Assembly (NCBI GenBank): GCA_014529385.2
Contig: CM043944.1
Coordinates: 49,977,768-50,041,767 of the forward strand
Length of the DNA stretch: 64,000 bases
DNA from: Adiantum capillus-veneris
Taxonomy: Eukaryota; Streptophyta; Polypodiopsida; Polypodiales; Pteridaceae
Direction: 5' to 3'
Position 1 is the first letter of the stretch, and every line of letters begins with the position of its first letter. Positions 36,715 to 47,600 of this stretch are shown here, piece after piece. Under the pieces are notes generated by a model. The model was given only the letters and a program-made list of their open reading frames with translations. It did no database searches and was not told the origin of the DNA. Both the position numbers and the translations under genes were made by a program.

Positions 36715-36941
36715 TGTTGAATTAGGGTTCCAAGAAAACACACATAGCTTGGAGAAGACGAAGGAAGCTCGAGGCACACAATAGAGAGTGTATTACTTAG
36801 TGTGCAATGAAAAGATCAATTAGCCCTAGAGTGATGGATGTATATACAATGCATGGGAAAAAAACCTCTTAGTGAGGGAAAAAATATCCCGACGGTCCTA
36901 ATTGTGTTCACACACATCATTACCACATGTATATGGTGACA
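36715..36941 (-). repeat. 5' LTR of copia C
   Basis: 227 bp, on + TGTTGAATTAGGG...ATGGTGACA, followed by CTTTT. Confidence 0.92.
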
Positions 36942-36946
36942 CTTTT

Positions 36947-38979
36947 GTTTCAACATGCCTTCTACTTGCTAAAACATTTTTTATTCTAAGGTCTCCCATC
37001 GATGCCTTCAATTGAAATCATTGGTAGAAAATCTTTTACCTATTAACATATGCCAAAGGAATTTATGGCCTGTTGGTAAATATTGTTTTTAGGTGGTTTG
37101 TGCCATTCTACACTGAGGCGCTTGTTTCAAGTTATCACTATTTTTTGTCACTTTTCTATTGGAGGATTCTCCATTTCACCACTTCAAGTTTAACTCTTTA
37201 AGAAAATACTAGACATTTTGAAACATCCCAAGCCTTTGATACTTCCTCAAGCTTATGCTCATAATCTATGTTGAATCCCAAAAAATAGAAAAGCAATATA
37301 TCTAGAATGAGACCACACACACCAATGCCATGCAAAAAACAACTCCAAAACATATTACGGGTAACAATTCTAGTCACAAATTACTTGTAAGCCTAGATAT
37401 CACCAATCAAGACTATAACCCATTTAACAAAGTAGAATTTATTAATTGCTCACATTTTGATGGAAGCCTGCTCGTCCATGATCATATTTTGCCATATTTT
37501 CGGCTCATGCACTTAGTTTTACCATGATTGTGTAATACTTTTCTCCCCTTGTAGTACCACAATTGTTTACATAGATTACACAAGACAAGTTGAAAACCAC
37601 TCAAAAAAATGGTGAAAAATCACAATGACCTACATCAGAGGATAAGAAAGAGAGGGTGACCCACTATTCAATGTCTCCCTCTATAAATATAGAAAAACAA
37701 ATGTCAACTAGCTCTTACATGGCTTACATATGCATAAGACAATGCTTTAGCTAATGACCTCTTACTAGAAAAAAAACCTTGCACCTTGCCATTTGTTCAT
37801 CTTCTTGTCCAAAAATCATCTCCTAGAGTGCACTAAGTGCAAGATATGCCCAACATGGATATTGTGCAACATGTTGTCCAAACAAGTCATTGATGGAGAT
37901 TTCTTCTAGTATATTAAATACATATATCTTCTTTGTGGCTTTGCTCTTTAGGTCATTGGAATTATCTTATGATCTATCATCATCTCCACCTACTATGAAC
38001 ACCATTTGGATGGGGATTATATGCGTCGTCCTCACAAATACCCTTCACCTAAAGGGGTTGATATACACATTACAAAGAGAGAACTTGTATGCGAGGATCA
38101 TCATGAAGGCATGCTGCTATGTAGTACAGAGACAAAAAATGTTGGCCAAGAATGCAAAATGCTTGCACATTTTTGAAAGTGGAAAATGCTCATGTGATGG
38201 CGATAGTGTTCGGGAAAGGTTTGCCTCGGCTTAGCCTAGAGCCAGGTTGAAAATCTAGATTAGCCAAGGAAAAGGGAAGAAAAACTGGTAAAAAATACAA
38301 GGAAATAGTCCAAAAAAATCCTACAAATTTAATAATATATATTAGGACTTCCAGTTTGGATCTTGATGGCTGTATGAGGAAAAAGACTTTGCCAAAACTG
38401 GATGGCGATCAAGGAAGAAAGTTATGGGAAAAAGTCAATTTTCATAGCCCAAGTTTCACGGGTACTTGAAGTCTCATGGATGCTTGTTGTGTTCTCCAAT
38501 AAAAGGTGAATTTCACCACTTCGTAGATAGTTGTTTTATGCATCTACAAAGTGAATTCATTTCTATTACCAACAATTCACTTGAAAAGGCTTGTAGACAA
38601 TGGCTTTAAATGTATCCAATGGGCATGGAAGCCATGGCAAACGAGAAGCACTACGATGTTGCGAGTACTTAAGGGTAATCATTAAGCAATCAAGGTAATT
38701 ATTTCAAATAGCTTTGCCATGAAAGATCCAACCATTATAGTCAGATAGTTTCTTACATTGCTTACATCCACTCTTTTATGTGAGGGGTTGATCCAATTGG
38801 TGGCCCAATCACAAGTGCAAGATTAGATATGTCACAAATGAATGAAACCACACCTTGCAAATTCTGTGTCTTGCAAGTGGCCAAATTTATACTCCCCTCA
38901 CATATATCCTCAATGGTAAAGAGAGAAGTTGCAAAAATTTCAATACCAACACACCAAATCATTTACAGCAGGGCATCTC
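36947..38979. other. Intergenic / 3' flank of the K+ transporter, no gene recognised
   Basis: Low-GC sequence with only short frames and no domain matches. The right part (about 38200-38979) is the downstream flank and probable 3' UTR of the potassium transporter read on the - strand. No convincing repeat was seen. Confidence 0.5.
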
Positions 38980-39471
38980 TCATATATCAACTCGCATGCC
39001 GAGTTCCAAGAAATTTAAATAGGGTATTCTCCAAGTGTCAATGACAGATCTGCAGTTGTTCACCAAAAACTGGTATATACTTGTAATAATTGCTCCCATC
39101 CATGTTGCATCTTTGGTTGTTCTCAAGATCGTTCTGCCAAGAACAAAAATGGCACCAGAAACTTTGGCAATCTCAAGCTCTTCTATGTCCTCTGAGGTGA
39201 ATGTTTGCACAGATTCCCGACTAAATTCCAACTCATGTGGTAGCTCATGCGGTAGCGCAGCGTCATAGGCCATTTTGGCTGTGATGTAGCCCTTCAAGGT
39301 CTTGACAACAGAGGTTGTGAACTCCTCCCCTTCGGTATCGATGATGTCCGTATACCCATATTGTGCTATACATCTATATGCCCCTCTGAATCTTAGGCAA
39401 CCAACTAAAAAGCGCTCGTTTGGTAGTACGGTCTTCACTGGGATGTATCGGATAGTTATGAGCACAATGAT
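38980..39471 (-). CDS. KUP/HAK/KT potassium transporter, last coding exon
   Basis: Begins at an acceptor (TTGCACCAG, exon base 39471) as IIVLITIRYIPVKTVLPNERFLVGCLRFRGAYRCIAQYGYTD and ends YLNFLELGMRVDI, stop at 38980-38982. This is the C-terminal cytosolic region of plant KUP/HAK/KT transporters, including the conserved V-P-x-E-R-F-L and Y-R-C-I-A-x-Y-G-Y blocks. These plasma-membrane or endomembrane proteins carry out high-affinity K+ uptake, probably H+-coupled. The end, G-M plus a few residues, matches the usual end of the family, so it looks complete. No stop or frameshift across 163 codons. Confidence 0.95.
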   Translation of the reverse strand: MIVLITIRYIPVKTVLPNERFLVGCLRFRGAYRCIAQYGYTDIIDTEGEEFTTSVVKTLKGYITAKMAYDAALPHELPHELEFSRESVQTFTSEDIEELEIAKVSGAIFVLGRTILRTTKDATWMGAIITSIYQFLVNNCRSVIDTWRIPYLNFLELGMRVDI

Positions 39472-40147
39472 CTGGTGCAACAAAACAGTAATTGTTAATG
39501 AGGTGAAAGAGATAACCTTGCAAATTAGGGAACAGATAAATATTAACAATTTCTATCAGAAGACCAAAAGTGAAATTAATAACAAGAAAAGTCACATTGC
39601 TACTAAAGACATAAGAGCCCACTGAAGCAAGGTGAGCCAATCTTCACTGTCAAACATAAGCCTCGCATCATGGTGGGGCAAGGGCCACTAACCATTAGGA
39701 AGTCTCTTATTTAGACAAAGGTGAGACAATTTCCCTATCAAGAAGGGTTGTGTTTTAGCCGTCCCCCACCAAGATCACCGCAAGCATCCCCTAAGACCAT
39801 TCTAAACGGAACAATGGAGGCATCCTCCTCAACAGGGACCGTCTTCCTCTAATGATCTACTCTAGGAGAATGTGTCACCCAAAGTCAGAACTCCCAGATA
39901 TCTGGAGGTTATGGAGTGCAAGCCTCAGTACTTGACATCTATCGAGCTCAAAGTCAAGTTCACAGATATCTTGAGGTTATGAAGCGCAAACCTCGGTACT
40001 CAAAACATTAATCCAACACAGTTTTGGACAGACAAAACTCAGCACAAAATCATCAAAATTGAGCTTGCTTTTTGAAAATTAACTTGATTTGCTCACTAGT
40101 TAAGCAACTTCAAACTCTTTTGTATGTAAAAGCGCAGACAACTCGAC
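39472..40147 (-). other. Intron of the K+ transporter gene
   Basis: 676 bases bounded on the - strand by CACCAG|GTCGAG and GCACCAG|ATCATT. The phase is 0, joining ...RSLHQ to IIVLITIRY. It contains an imperfect duplication about 70 bases apart (AGATATCTGGAGGTTATG and AGATATCTTGAGGTTATG, about 39895-40005). No other element seen. Confidence 0.8.
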
Positions 40148-40554
40148 CTGGTGCAAGGAACGAATGTTTTTGACATAATGGGAGACAATGGGTGGAACTC
40201 CAAGTAGCATGTCACTATAGAAGAAGCAAAGACCCGGAACACGCTTCGCTCCAGTGGTTGCAATCAGAGCACCCAAATCCTCCTCGCTCATGAGATTTTT
40301 CATTTCAAATTCGTATCTTCTGTCATGCCCGTATTTCCAGCTTCTCATGATAATGACAAGAAGGATGGATACTGCAAAAGGAAGCCAGCCACCTTGAGGA
40401 ATTTTGGTTACTACTGCTGACATATAGACGCCTTCAATGAGACCAAAAACTACTAAAAACAATGTCACCAGCCAAATGGGAGTGCGCCAGATTATCAGCA
40501 TAACCAGACACATCAGTACTGTGGTAATTAGCATGACAAAAATGACAGCAACAC
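40148..40554 (-). CDS. KUP/HAK/KT potassium transporter, penultimate exon
   Basis: The acceptor TTTCAG precedes base 40554 and the donor GT follows 40148. Product: VAVIFVMLITTVLMCLVMLIIWRTPIWLVTLFLVVFGLIEGVYMSAVVTKIPQGGWLPFAVSILLVIIMRSWKYG, then the cytosolic MSEEDLGALIATTGAKRVPGLCFFYSDMLLGVPPIVSHYVKN. It covers the last three membrane segments with the conserved I-P-x-G-G-W-L-P-F motif and the start of the C-terminal domain. The frame is intact. The preceding exon (normally ending near G-N-A-Y-G) is not found between 40555 and 63900. Confidence 0.96.
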
Positions 40555-43195
40555 CTGAAATGAACAGTTTTTTGTTAGAACATCAACAAAAACCTGTTCA
40601 TTAATGTACTGCCAAAATACTGCTGAAATATATCAATAATGTTCTCCAGCTGTGCATTGAATTTATTGAAAGGGACTAGTTCTAAACTTTTGCACATCAG
40701 TTGGTGCCTACTGGCTGTATTCTGCCCTCCATCTAAGAGTTGTTCTATTCTTTTGACTATGGACGATTTTAAGCGAGACCTTTTATGTGCAATTCAAAGT
40801 GGCAATCGAGTCAAACCAGGTCTTAGAACTATTGCAATGTCATAAATCTCCATTATTGACCGTTGTATACACAAAATAGATGACTTGCATTAAATTCGAA
40901 ATCATGCATGTGATTGCAAGAATTAACAATGTATGCCAATGCATGCCTTTGAACACGAGCCATACATATTAACAGATACTACTTCATGCAACTTGCAAAT
41001 TTTAGGCATCAATCAGGTGAATTTAATGCACAAATTCCACAGAGGGAGAATGCTGCAGACATTCATCCCTTGACTCATGTAAGACGTCCAAATTTGTATG
41101 AGCCAACACTACTGCAACAAACTTTACGCATACAAAAGATACTGACAACTGATATAACACATAACATAGAACGGAGGTCTGACACACCCCAATACAGTAA
41201 TGGTTTGTGCCAAGCGAGTTGGTGCATTGACAGATCAATTCAGTGCCAAAAGAAAGTGCTCAAATGTGCTTGTTGACAGATCAGTTCAGTGTCGGTTTCT
41301 AATGTATACATGGTTGCATAGTATGCCGGCTAAACATACTCAACCGAACCTCCCATGCTTTCATTTCTAGTTCATCAACCTAGTGTTGGTTTGTACTAGC
41401 ACCCTACGTAGCCCCACAGTATGTTCAATGCATAAACCCTGATGAGCTATGCCTTTATGCTGTGCAATACTAACAAATCAGTCCAATCTGGTTTGCATCA
41501 GTCACAAATTTATTTTCTTTGTTTTTAGAAAAATTAAAAAGTACAAAGAATGAAGTGTTCTAAATCCAAGGAACAGGAGCATCGTCTTTCAGAATTACAT
41601 CCAAAGCAGTTCTGCCTTAAAGTGATAATTTTGTTGCAAGAATCCAAAACAACAAGGGAACATCAGAGTGGGACGACTTTAAAATTTGGAAGTCCACTGG
41701 GCCGGAATGGGCATCTTAAGTGCCAACAAGAAGACCCTCATGCGTTACCATCCACATGAGATACGAGATATGCCTGCTTATCCTGAGTCCCAAAATGCGA
41801 GAACAAAGTATGGGAGATCTTTTGCTCTGCATCATGGCAAGGACGGTGGGGAACAGGGTGAGCAATACACACAGTGTACTCAAGAAATGAGACGGTATCC
41901 CCTAAGTGTCTGACATGAGGGCCACAACCACTCTCCCACATCCCAACCCATTCGTGACAATAGTCACCCCTCCATATCCATAGGTGTTCAGGAGGGACAT
42001 CCTTAGAGGGGAAAAACGGATCCACACGAGCTCTCTTGCCACCAGAGCTGACCACTTCGATAGGCTGCAGAGTGAGCTCTGGCAATGTCTCACCCCTGAA
42101 GTCTCAGTTTGTAGTGACCTCGATCTGTGAAGACCGAGATGCTAGAATAGGATGGTTGCGGCTATCAAGTACCCCAATCAGCCACATGGAGCAGCAAAGA
42201 AATCTCCCTTCTCCCCACGAATCGCTGCATGCCTATCATCTGGGATACCTGCCTCAATCTCAGCCATATGAGTAGTAATCCCTTTCGGGGCTCAAAACCT
42301 CCAGAAAAATGAACTCGACATCTATCAACGTAAGCTCCAACCAATGAAATAGACAACGAACGGCTGTCATCCATCTGGCTCAATCAGTATGAATCCTCTA
42401 TCTTTGACGAGCATCCTGATCCTTGACATAAGAATTCTAGATAATACGCTGTCGCTTAATCTCCTCCAAACATCTGGGCTGCTGACGAATCATACCACTC
42501 ACCTCCCGCCAGATACGCACTGAGGATCTCCTGGAGGCAGAAGCAAGAACTGTACAGACACAGAGGAACATCAATGAAAATTCTGCCTCCAAGGGCCATC
42601 AAAATCCATTAAACCATATCACAGGCACACTGCTAACATAAAAACTGAATTCCAAGGCTCAACCTGAGAAAAAAGACCTTTTGACAATGAGCTTGGAAAG
42701 CAAGGCACTACGGCTCTGCATTTCGAGGTCAATGATATCATCATTTCCCTCCACCCTTGGCACAATAATAGTGTGCCATGCTATTCACTCTCTAAAGCCA
42801 TCACAGCCTCTCTAGAGAAAATTGCGCACAAGGAGGTGCAACTGAGATAAGACCCCTGAAAGCAACATCCAATAGGAAGTGGTATACCAAGCTGTCACAA
42901 GAAGCACCCAGTCCACAACCATAGCTCTTCTGACAAGAGATACATATATCAAAGAGCAATGACAGAGCTTTCTCCAATGGATTGCAAAACTGGCTCAACT
43001 TAATGCTGTACAAAAATGTCAATACCCACCTCAATTTCCAAATAGCTGAAAGCCTGACCAGGAGCTAGCAAAGTAAAGCCATCCAACAATCCCCAATGGC
43101 ACTAAAAGACTACTTCCTTTGATGGCATTGCCACTGCTAGACAGAAAACTAAAAGGGATAATGTGCATCACGATGTGAAAACAATTGTGTCAATT
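40555..43195. other. Intronic or intergenic sequence, no firm gene
   Basis: If the transporter is whole, this is the beginning of its next intron. 41700-42500 has balanced composition and longer - strand frames, listed separately. Elsewhere no coding, RNA or repeat feature is supported. A (CT)n tract at 43196-43222 marks the left edge of LINE-1. Confidence 0.5.
41738..42085 (-). pseudogene. Unidentified frame, possible old coding remnant
   Basis: 115 codons reading ...GGKRARVDPFFPSKDVPPEHLWIWRGDY, then EWVGMWESGCGPHVRHLGD and IAHPVPHRPCHDAEQKISHT. Composition is protein-like (Trp, His, Cys, charged residues, no runs), but I know no family for it. Upstream on the - strand (42100-42500) short frames with similar composition are broken by stops. 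It could be a decayed transposon protein or a chance frame. Confidence 0.3.
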
Positions 43196-43234
43196 CCTCT
43201 CTCTCTCTCTCTCTCTCTCTCTCCCCATGGCTGC

Positions 43235-43440
43235 TGCCCTGCTCTGTTTTTAGGGTTTGCGCAGCAGATCGAGGTCTGTTTTAGGGTTCGCGCAGCAGTA
43301 ACAAGCTGTTTTTAGGGTTCGCGCAGCAGACAGAGGCCTGTTTTGGGGTTTGCGCAGCAGTAACAGGCTGTTTTTAGGGTTCGCGCAGCAAACAGAGGCC
43401 TGTTTTTAGGGTTCGCGCAGCAGTCAGCAGCAGGCTGTTT
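43235..43440 (+). repeat. LINE-1 5' tandem monomers with telo-box core (putative promoter)
   Basis: Six copies of about 33 bp built on GTTTTTAGGGTTCGCGCAGC alternate two linker types (ACAGAGGCCT and TAACAGGCT), giving a 66-bp higher-order unit. The core contains TTTAGGG, the complement of the AAACCCTA telo-box known from plant promoters. LINE-4 has a related array at the same position (59245-59480), so the array belongs to the element. A promoter role is inferred by analogy with the monomeric 5' UTRs of mouse L1. Confidence 0.75.
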
Positions 43441-43442
43441 TG

Positions 43443-43487
<45 letters not shown>

Positions 43488-43726
43488 GCGCGCTGCCTCC
43501 CCTGCGCGTGGCTCACTGCGCGCTGCCTCCTCTGCGCGCTGCCCCACCCCTGCACGCTACCCCTGTGTGCTGCTCCCTCCTGCGCGCTGCGCTGCTCCCT
43601 GCACGTCAAGTGAAAACACACACCCCATCCCCATCCCCTGCCCGCTGCCCCCTGCATACACACAAGCTGAGTGTTCTCTTCCCCTCTTCTTCACAATATG
43701 AAGAGAGGGTAGCTACGAAGCCAACC

Positions 43727-44650
43727 ATGTCTTCCCCCATCATCAAGACGCCGACACCGACAAAGAAGACAACGTCCTTCATGCTCACGAATAAGAGGCT
43801 TGCACAATTGGAGAAGGACATGAAGGAATGGCGGATGGAGAGAGAAATATGGAAGGAGGAGAAAGCCAACTTCATCAAGCTATGGAACGAAGAGAAGGAG
43901 GACATGAGAGCGGAAATCCAAAATCTCAAAGAGGAGAAGGAGAGAAGGGAACGGGAGAACGAGAAGGAGAGGGAGAGATGGAGGAAAGAGCAAGAAGAGA
44001 TGAAGGCACAAATCGATCTCCTTCATGCTTCCCTCACATCCCTCACCCCCGAGGAAGGAGAGATTAAAGGGGAGGCTAAGGAAGCCCTCAAGGAGGAGAT
44101 CACCAAAGCCCTCACCGCAAGCATTGAGGACAAATTAGAGGCCACCAAAGAAGGATGGGTCGAAGTAGTCAAAAAGAACATCAAGAAGGTAGCAAGAGAG
44201 GAAGCCCAAAAAGATGAAGTACTCATCGTACACACAACCATCGAAGAGGAGAAGATGCGACAAGCTCGCCGTCTCAATGTGCGAGTGACCGGCATCAAAG
44301 AAGAAGAAGGGTCTACACCCGAAAGCGATGGGAAAGCTTTATGCAAGAAAGTGGGATACAAGGAAGAAGAGATCCCTTTCTCCAAAGTTTGGAGAGCCGG
44401 CAAAGATCCAAAGAAAAGAGCTCTCATCCTCCAATTCGCCTCCGAGGAGTCTCGAACTTCCTTCCTCCGAAAGAGGGTCATCCTGAGAGGGATCGACGGC
44501 CCACCGATTTATCTAGATGATGACCTCACAAAGATGCAACAAGATCACCGTCGCGCGTGCATGCCTCGAGTCCACCAAGCCCGCAAAGAAGGGAAGAAGG
44601 CAGTATATCGGGATGGTAGGGTTATCATTGATGGCAAGACCATCGCATAG
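43727..44650 (+). CDS. LINE-1 ORF1: coiled-coil RNA-binding protein
   Basis: 307 residues. The start ATG 43727 is chosen because the following KTPTPTKKTTSFMLTNKRL-EKDM aligns with LINE-4 (KTHPSPTAHKACFMRTGKRM-EKEM); an in-frame ATG at 43508 would add 73 GC-repeat-encoded residues. Residues about 25-115 are a Glu/Lys/Arg coiled coil. About 180-300 (RLNVRVTGIKEEE, VWRAGKDPKKRALILQFASEESRTSF, DDDLTKMQQDHRRA, AVYRDGRVIIDG) have the layout of L1 ORF1p: an RRM-like part then a C-terminal domain. No zinc knuckle. Role: nucleic-acid chaperone binding its own RNA. The TAG stop (44648-44650) is in frame with ORF2. Confidence 0.88.
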   Translation: MSSPIIKTPTPTKKTTSFMLTNKRLAQLEKDMKEWRMEREIWKEEKANFIKLWNEEKEDMRAEIQNLKEEKERRERENEKERERWRKEQEEMKAQIDLLHASLTSLTPEEGEIKGEAKEALKEEITKALTASIEDKLEATKEGWVEVVKKNIKKVAREEAQKDEVLIVHTTIEEEKMRQARRLNVRVTGIKEEEGSTPESDGKALCKKVGYKEEEIPFSKVWRAGKDPKKRALILQFASEESRTSFLRKRVILRGIDGPPIYLDDDLTKMQQDHRRACMPRVHQARKEGKKAVYRDGRVIIDGKTIA

Positions 44651-47600
44651 GGACTCGCGGCCTGTGGGACACACGAGGAGATTCATGTCACGGTTTGGAA
44701 TTGCAATGGAGACTTATGGACACACCCAGAGAGACTTGAGGAGGTGATGAGAGGTCGAGACATCATTCTACTCACAGAGACACACGAGAGCCCGGAGAGA
44801 GGGTTACCACGGATACATGGATTTCAGTGGGAGTCTCTACATCGAGGATGTATGCGCCAGCACACCACTCGCGGCTCAGGAGGAGTGGCCATACTCTTTA
44901 GACAGGGGCTTCACAGCAGACTACAGATTGTTGCCCGGGACCCACAGGCCCGCTACATGTGGATTCGCCTCGAGCTCTCACGAGACAGGATCGTCTACAT
45001 TGCCCTTTGCTATTTTGCTCCCACAGGCTCCAGATTCGCCCCTATTGAGCAGGAGTCACCGTACGCATGCCTCACGGAGGAGATTATGGAGTACTCCACA
45101 CTGGGTGAAGTCTTCCTTATGGGAGACTTCAATGCTCGTACACGCAGTGAGCAGTGTGAGACATATGACCATGAGGACCCAGAGACACTACACACTCTAG
45201 ATGAGGAGGCTACTAGGAGAGACACAGCAGACAGAGCTCCAGTCACAGCTTATGGACGACATCTACTTCGACTTGGCTCCCAGCACCGTCTCGTTATTTA
45301 TAACGGGATGGTCCAGTGGCCCACCTCAGGGGGCCTGACTTGTATGCCACATGGAGTTGCAGAAGGAGGGGGGAGTACAGTCGACTATATTCTGGGACCC
45401 AGGGAGGCTACACACCTTATCACATCCTTCACCATTCCACCCATACCCATCGGAGCCGACCACACATACCTCTCTTTCTCTATCACCGGAGATACCATCA
45501 CACACAGCTCCACAACACGCACTCCACACACCACCATCCATTTCACACATGAGTTAGCCTCTATTTACTCGGCCAAGGTCGAACATGGCCTATGTCTCCT
45601 CCACCCATCCACACCACTCTCAGTTCTCACATCACATATCTCTTCCGTTCTCCACACTTCAGCTATTAGCTCTTTTCCACACACCACTCACACAGGACGC
45701 ACTCCCCCCCCCGGGGCTATGCCTCAGAACCGCTGGTATGATGATGAGTGCAGAGAGCTATACCGACGCCTCCAGGCACGACGAGCCTTAGGAGAGATCA
45801 CAGAGAGAGAGGCCAGACAGCATATGAAGACGCTGACACGCCAAAAGCGGCGAGCATTCGAAGAGGCACAGGAGCTTGAGCTATACCGCCTATTCATGAG
45901 CATGGATAGCGCGACGGCATGGCGCACCCTACGCGAGCCACGTCCGACTACAGCTATTGAGGATCCACAGATATGGCATGATTATGCAGAGCGACTTTAT
46001 GAAGTGCCAGGGCAGCCTCCTATTCCACAACCACACGAGCCTCGCCCCACGTGCTCCTCCTTCTTTACGGCAGAGATGGTAGAGAGGGCCATACGCCGCA
46101 TGCAGCACAGACGATCAGCTGACCATACTGGATTACAGAGTGAGCACATCATTTATGCGGCCTCCACTATAGCCCCGTTGATTGCACATGTCTTCAACCG
46201 GGCTATAGGGGAGGGCTTCCCAGAGGAGTGGACACAGCACACCATAGTGCCTATCCACAAATCTGGCGACACCCTGGACCCAGGGAACTACAGGACTATC
46301 ATGATTGGCCACACGATGGCCAAGCTATATGGAGCAGTACTTGAGGCACAGCTCAGCTGCTACGCAGAGATCGAGGGTTTACGAGCTCCAGGCCAAGCAG
46401 GTTTCAGACGAGCTTTCTCCACCATTGACCACATCTTCGTTCTGCGCTGCCTCATTGATGGGGCAAAGGCGCGGAAGAAGAGGCTTTACTGCTGCTTTGT
46501 GGACTTCCGCAAGGCCTTTGACACAGTCCCACGCGAGAGACTCTTCCAGCGCCTTCACAGCATTGGGGTACCAACAGAGATGATTTGGGCCATATATGCT
46601 CTATATGAGAGGGTGACGGGTCGGGTTCGTTGCCCAGGCGGTTTTTCAGAGACCATTGCTAGCACCATTGGTGTTAAGCAAGGATGCCCACTCTCCCCGA
46701 CACTCTTTGGGCTATACATCGACGAGATCTCCGACTACATACTACGAGCAGGGGGAGAGGGGAGCGACTTGGCAGGTACTCCGGTCCACATCATGTTATA
46801 TGCTGATGATATTGTGTTGATTTCAGAGTCACCCGAGGGCTTGCAACGCCATCTTGAGGCCTTGGACGAATTCAGCACACACAGGGGGTTGACTGTGAAC
46901 CTTGGCAAAACCAAGGTTATGATCTTTCACACATCCAGTGCAGTGAGGAGCGCCGCCACCTTCACAGCAGCAGGAGGACAGGTTGATGTAGTCACCTCCT
47001 ATGTCTACCTTGGCATCACATTCACCAGCCTACCAGGACCCTTCACTATGAGGCAGGCTGCTGTTGACAGGCTCACCCGAGGATATGCAGCTCTGGCCAT
47101 GCTAGAGCGGAGGTGCCACCAGGCACACTTTCAGGAGCCCCGCACGAAGGGGTGGCTTTTCGACACCTTAGTCACCCCGGCCTTGATGTACTCGGCGGCA
47201 GTATGGGCACCAGGATTGACAGCTGACCAGTGGACACAACTTGAGAGACCACAGGTATATATGATCTCACGCTTGCTCCGCAGCAAGAAGACAGTGCCAC
47301 ACGACATTATTAGAGCCGAGCTCGCCACACCACCTATGGTTGTAGAGGCATTATTCCAGACAGTTTGCTTCATCCAGAGGATGAGAGAGCTACCTCCTGA
47401 CAGACTTACCCGTAGAGCATTTGAGGCAGCTATACAGCTATCAGAGAGTGGACATGAGAGAGCATGGTACTCACAGGTCAGAGCATGGTTTGAGGGACAC
47501 GGTCTTGACATGGAGAGCCTACCACCATTCCAGTACGACCCCCACTCACCATATGTTCACCTCTCTCGCAGTGAGAGGAACTTGGTATTGAGACAGGATC

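Larger units (their letters stand above)
25705..36941 (-). mobile_element. Ty1/copia LTR retrotransposon C (- strand), interrupted by gypsy D
   Basis: LTRs at 36715-36941 (5') and 25705-25934 (3') are the reverse complement of A's LTRs. The target duplication CTTTT is exact at 25700-25704 and 36942-36946. Read leftward, gag, protease, integrase, RT and RNase H are in copia order. The gag is split at 35902/29817 by element D, which has its own exact duplication ATCAT. C keeps more of the family coding capacity than A but has stops and frameshifts. Confidence 0.95.

Noticed and set aside
37890-38234. 114-residue + strand frame
   Set aside because: No domain, no splice context; probably chance in low-GC flank.
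43235-43440. CRISPR array or interstitial telomere
   Set aside because: The repeats are adjacent monomers with variable linkers, and TTTAGGG occurs once per 33 bp, not as a 7-mer array. This is plant DNA.
45316-45791. His/Thr/Ser-rich + strand frames within LINE-1
   Set aside because: Out-of-frame shadows of ORF2, where the endonuclease-RT linker is CA-rich.
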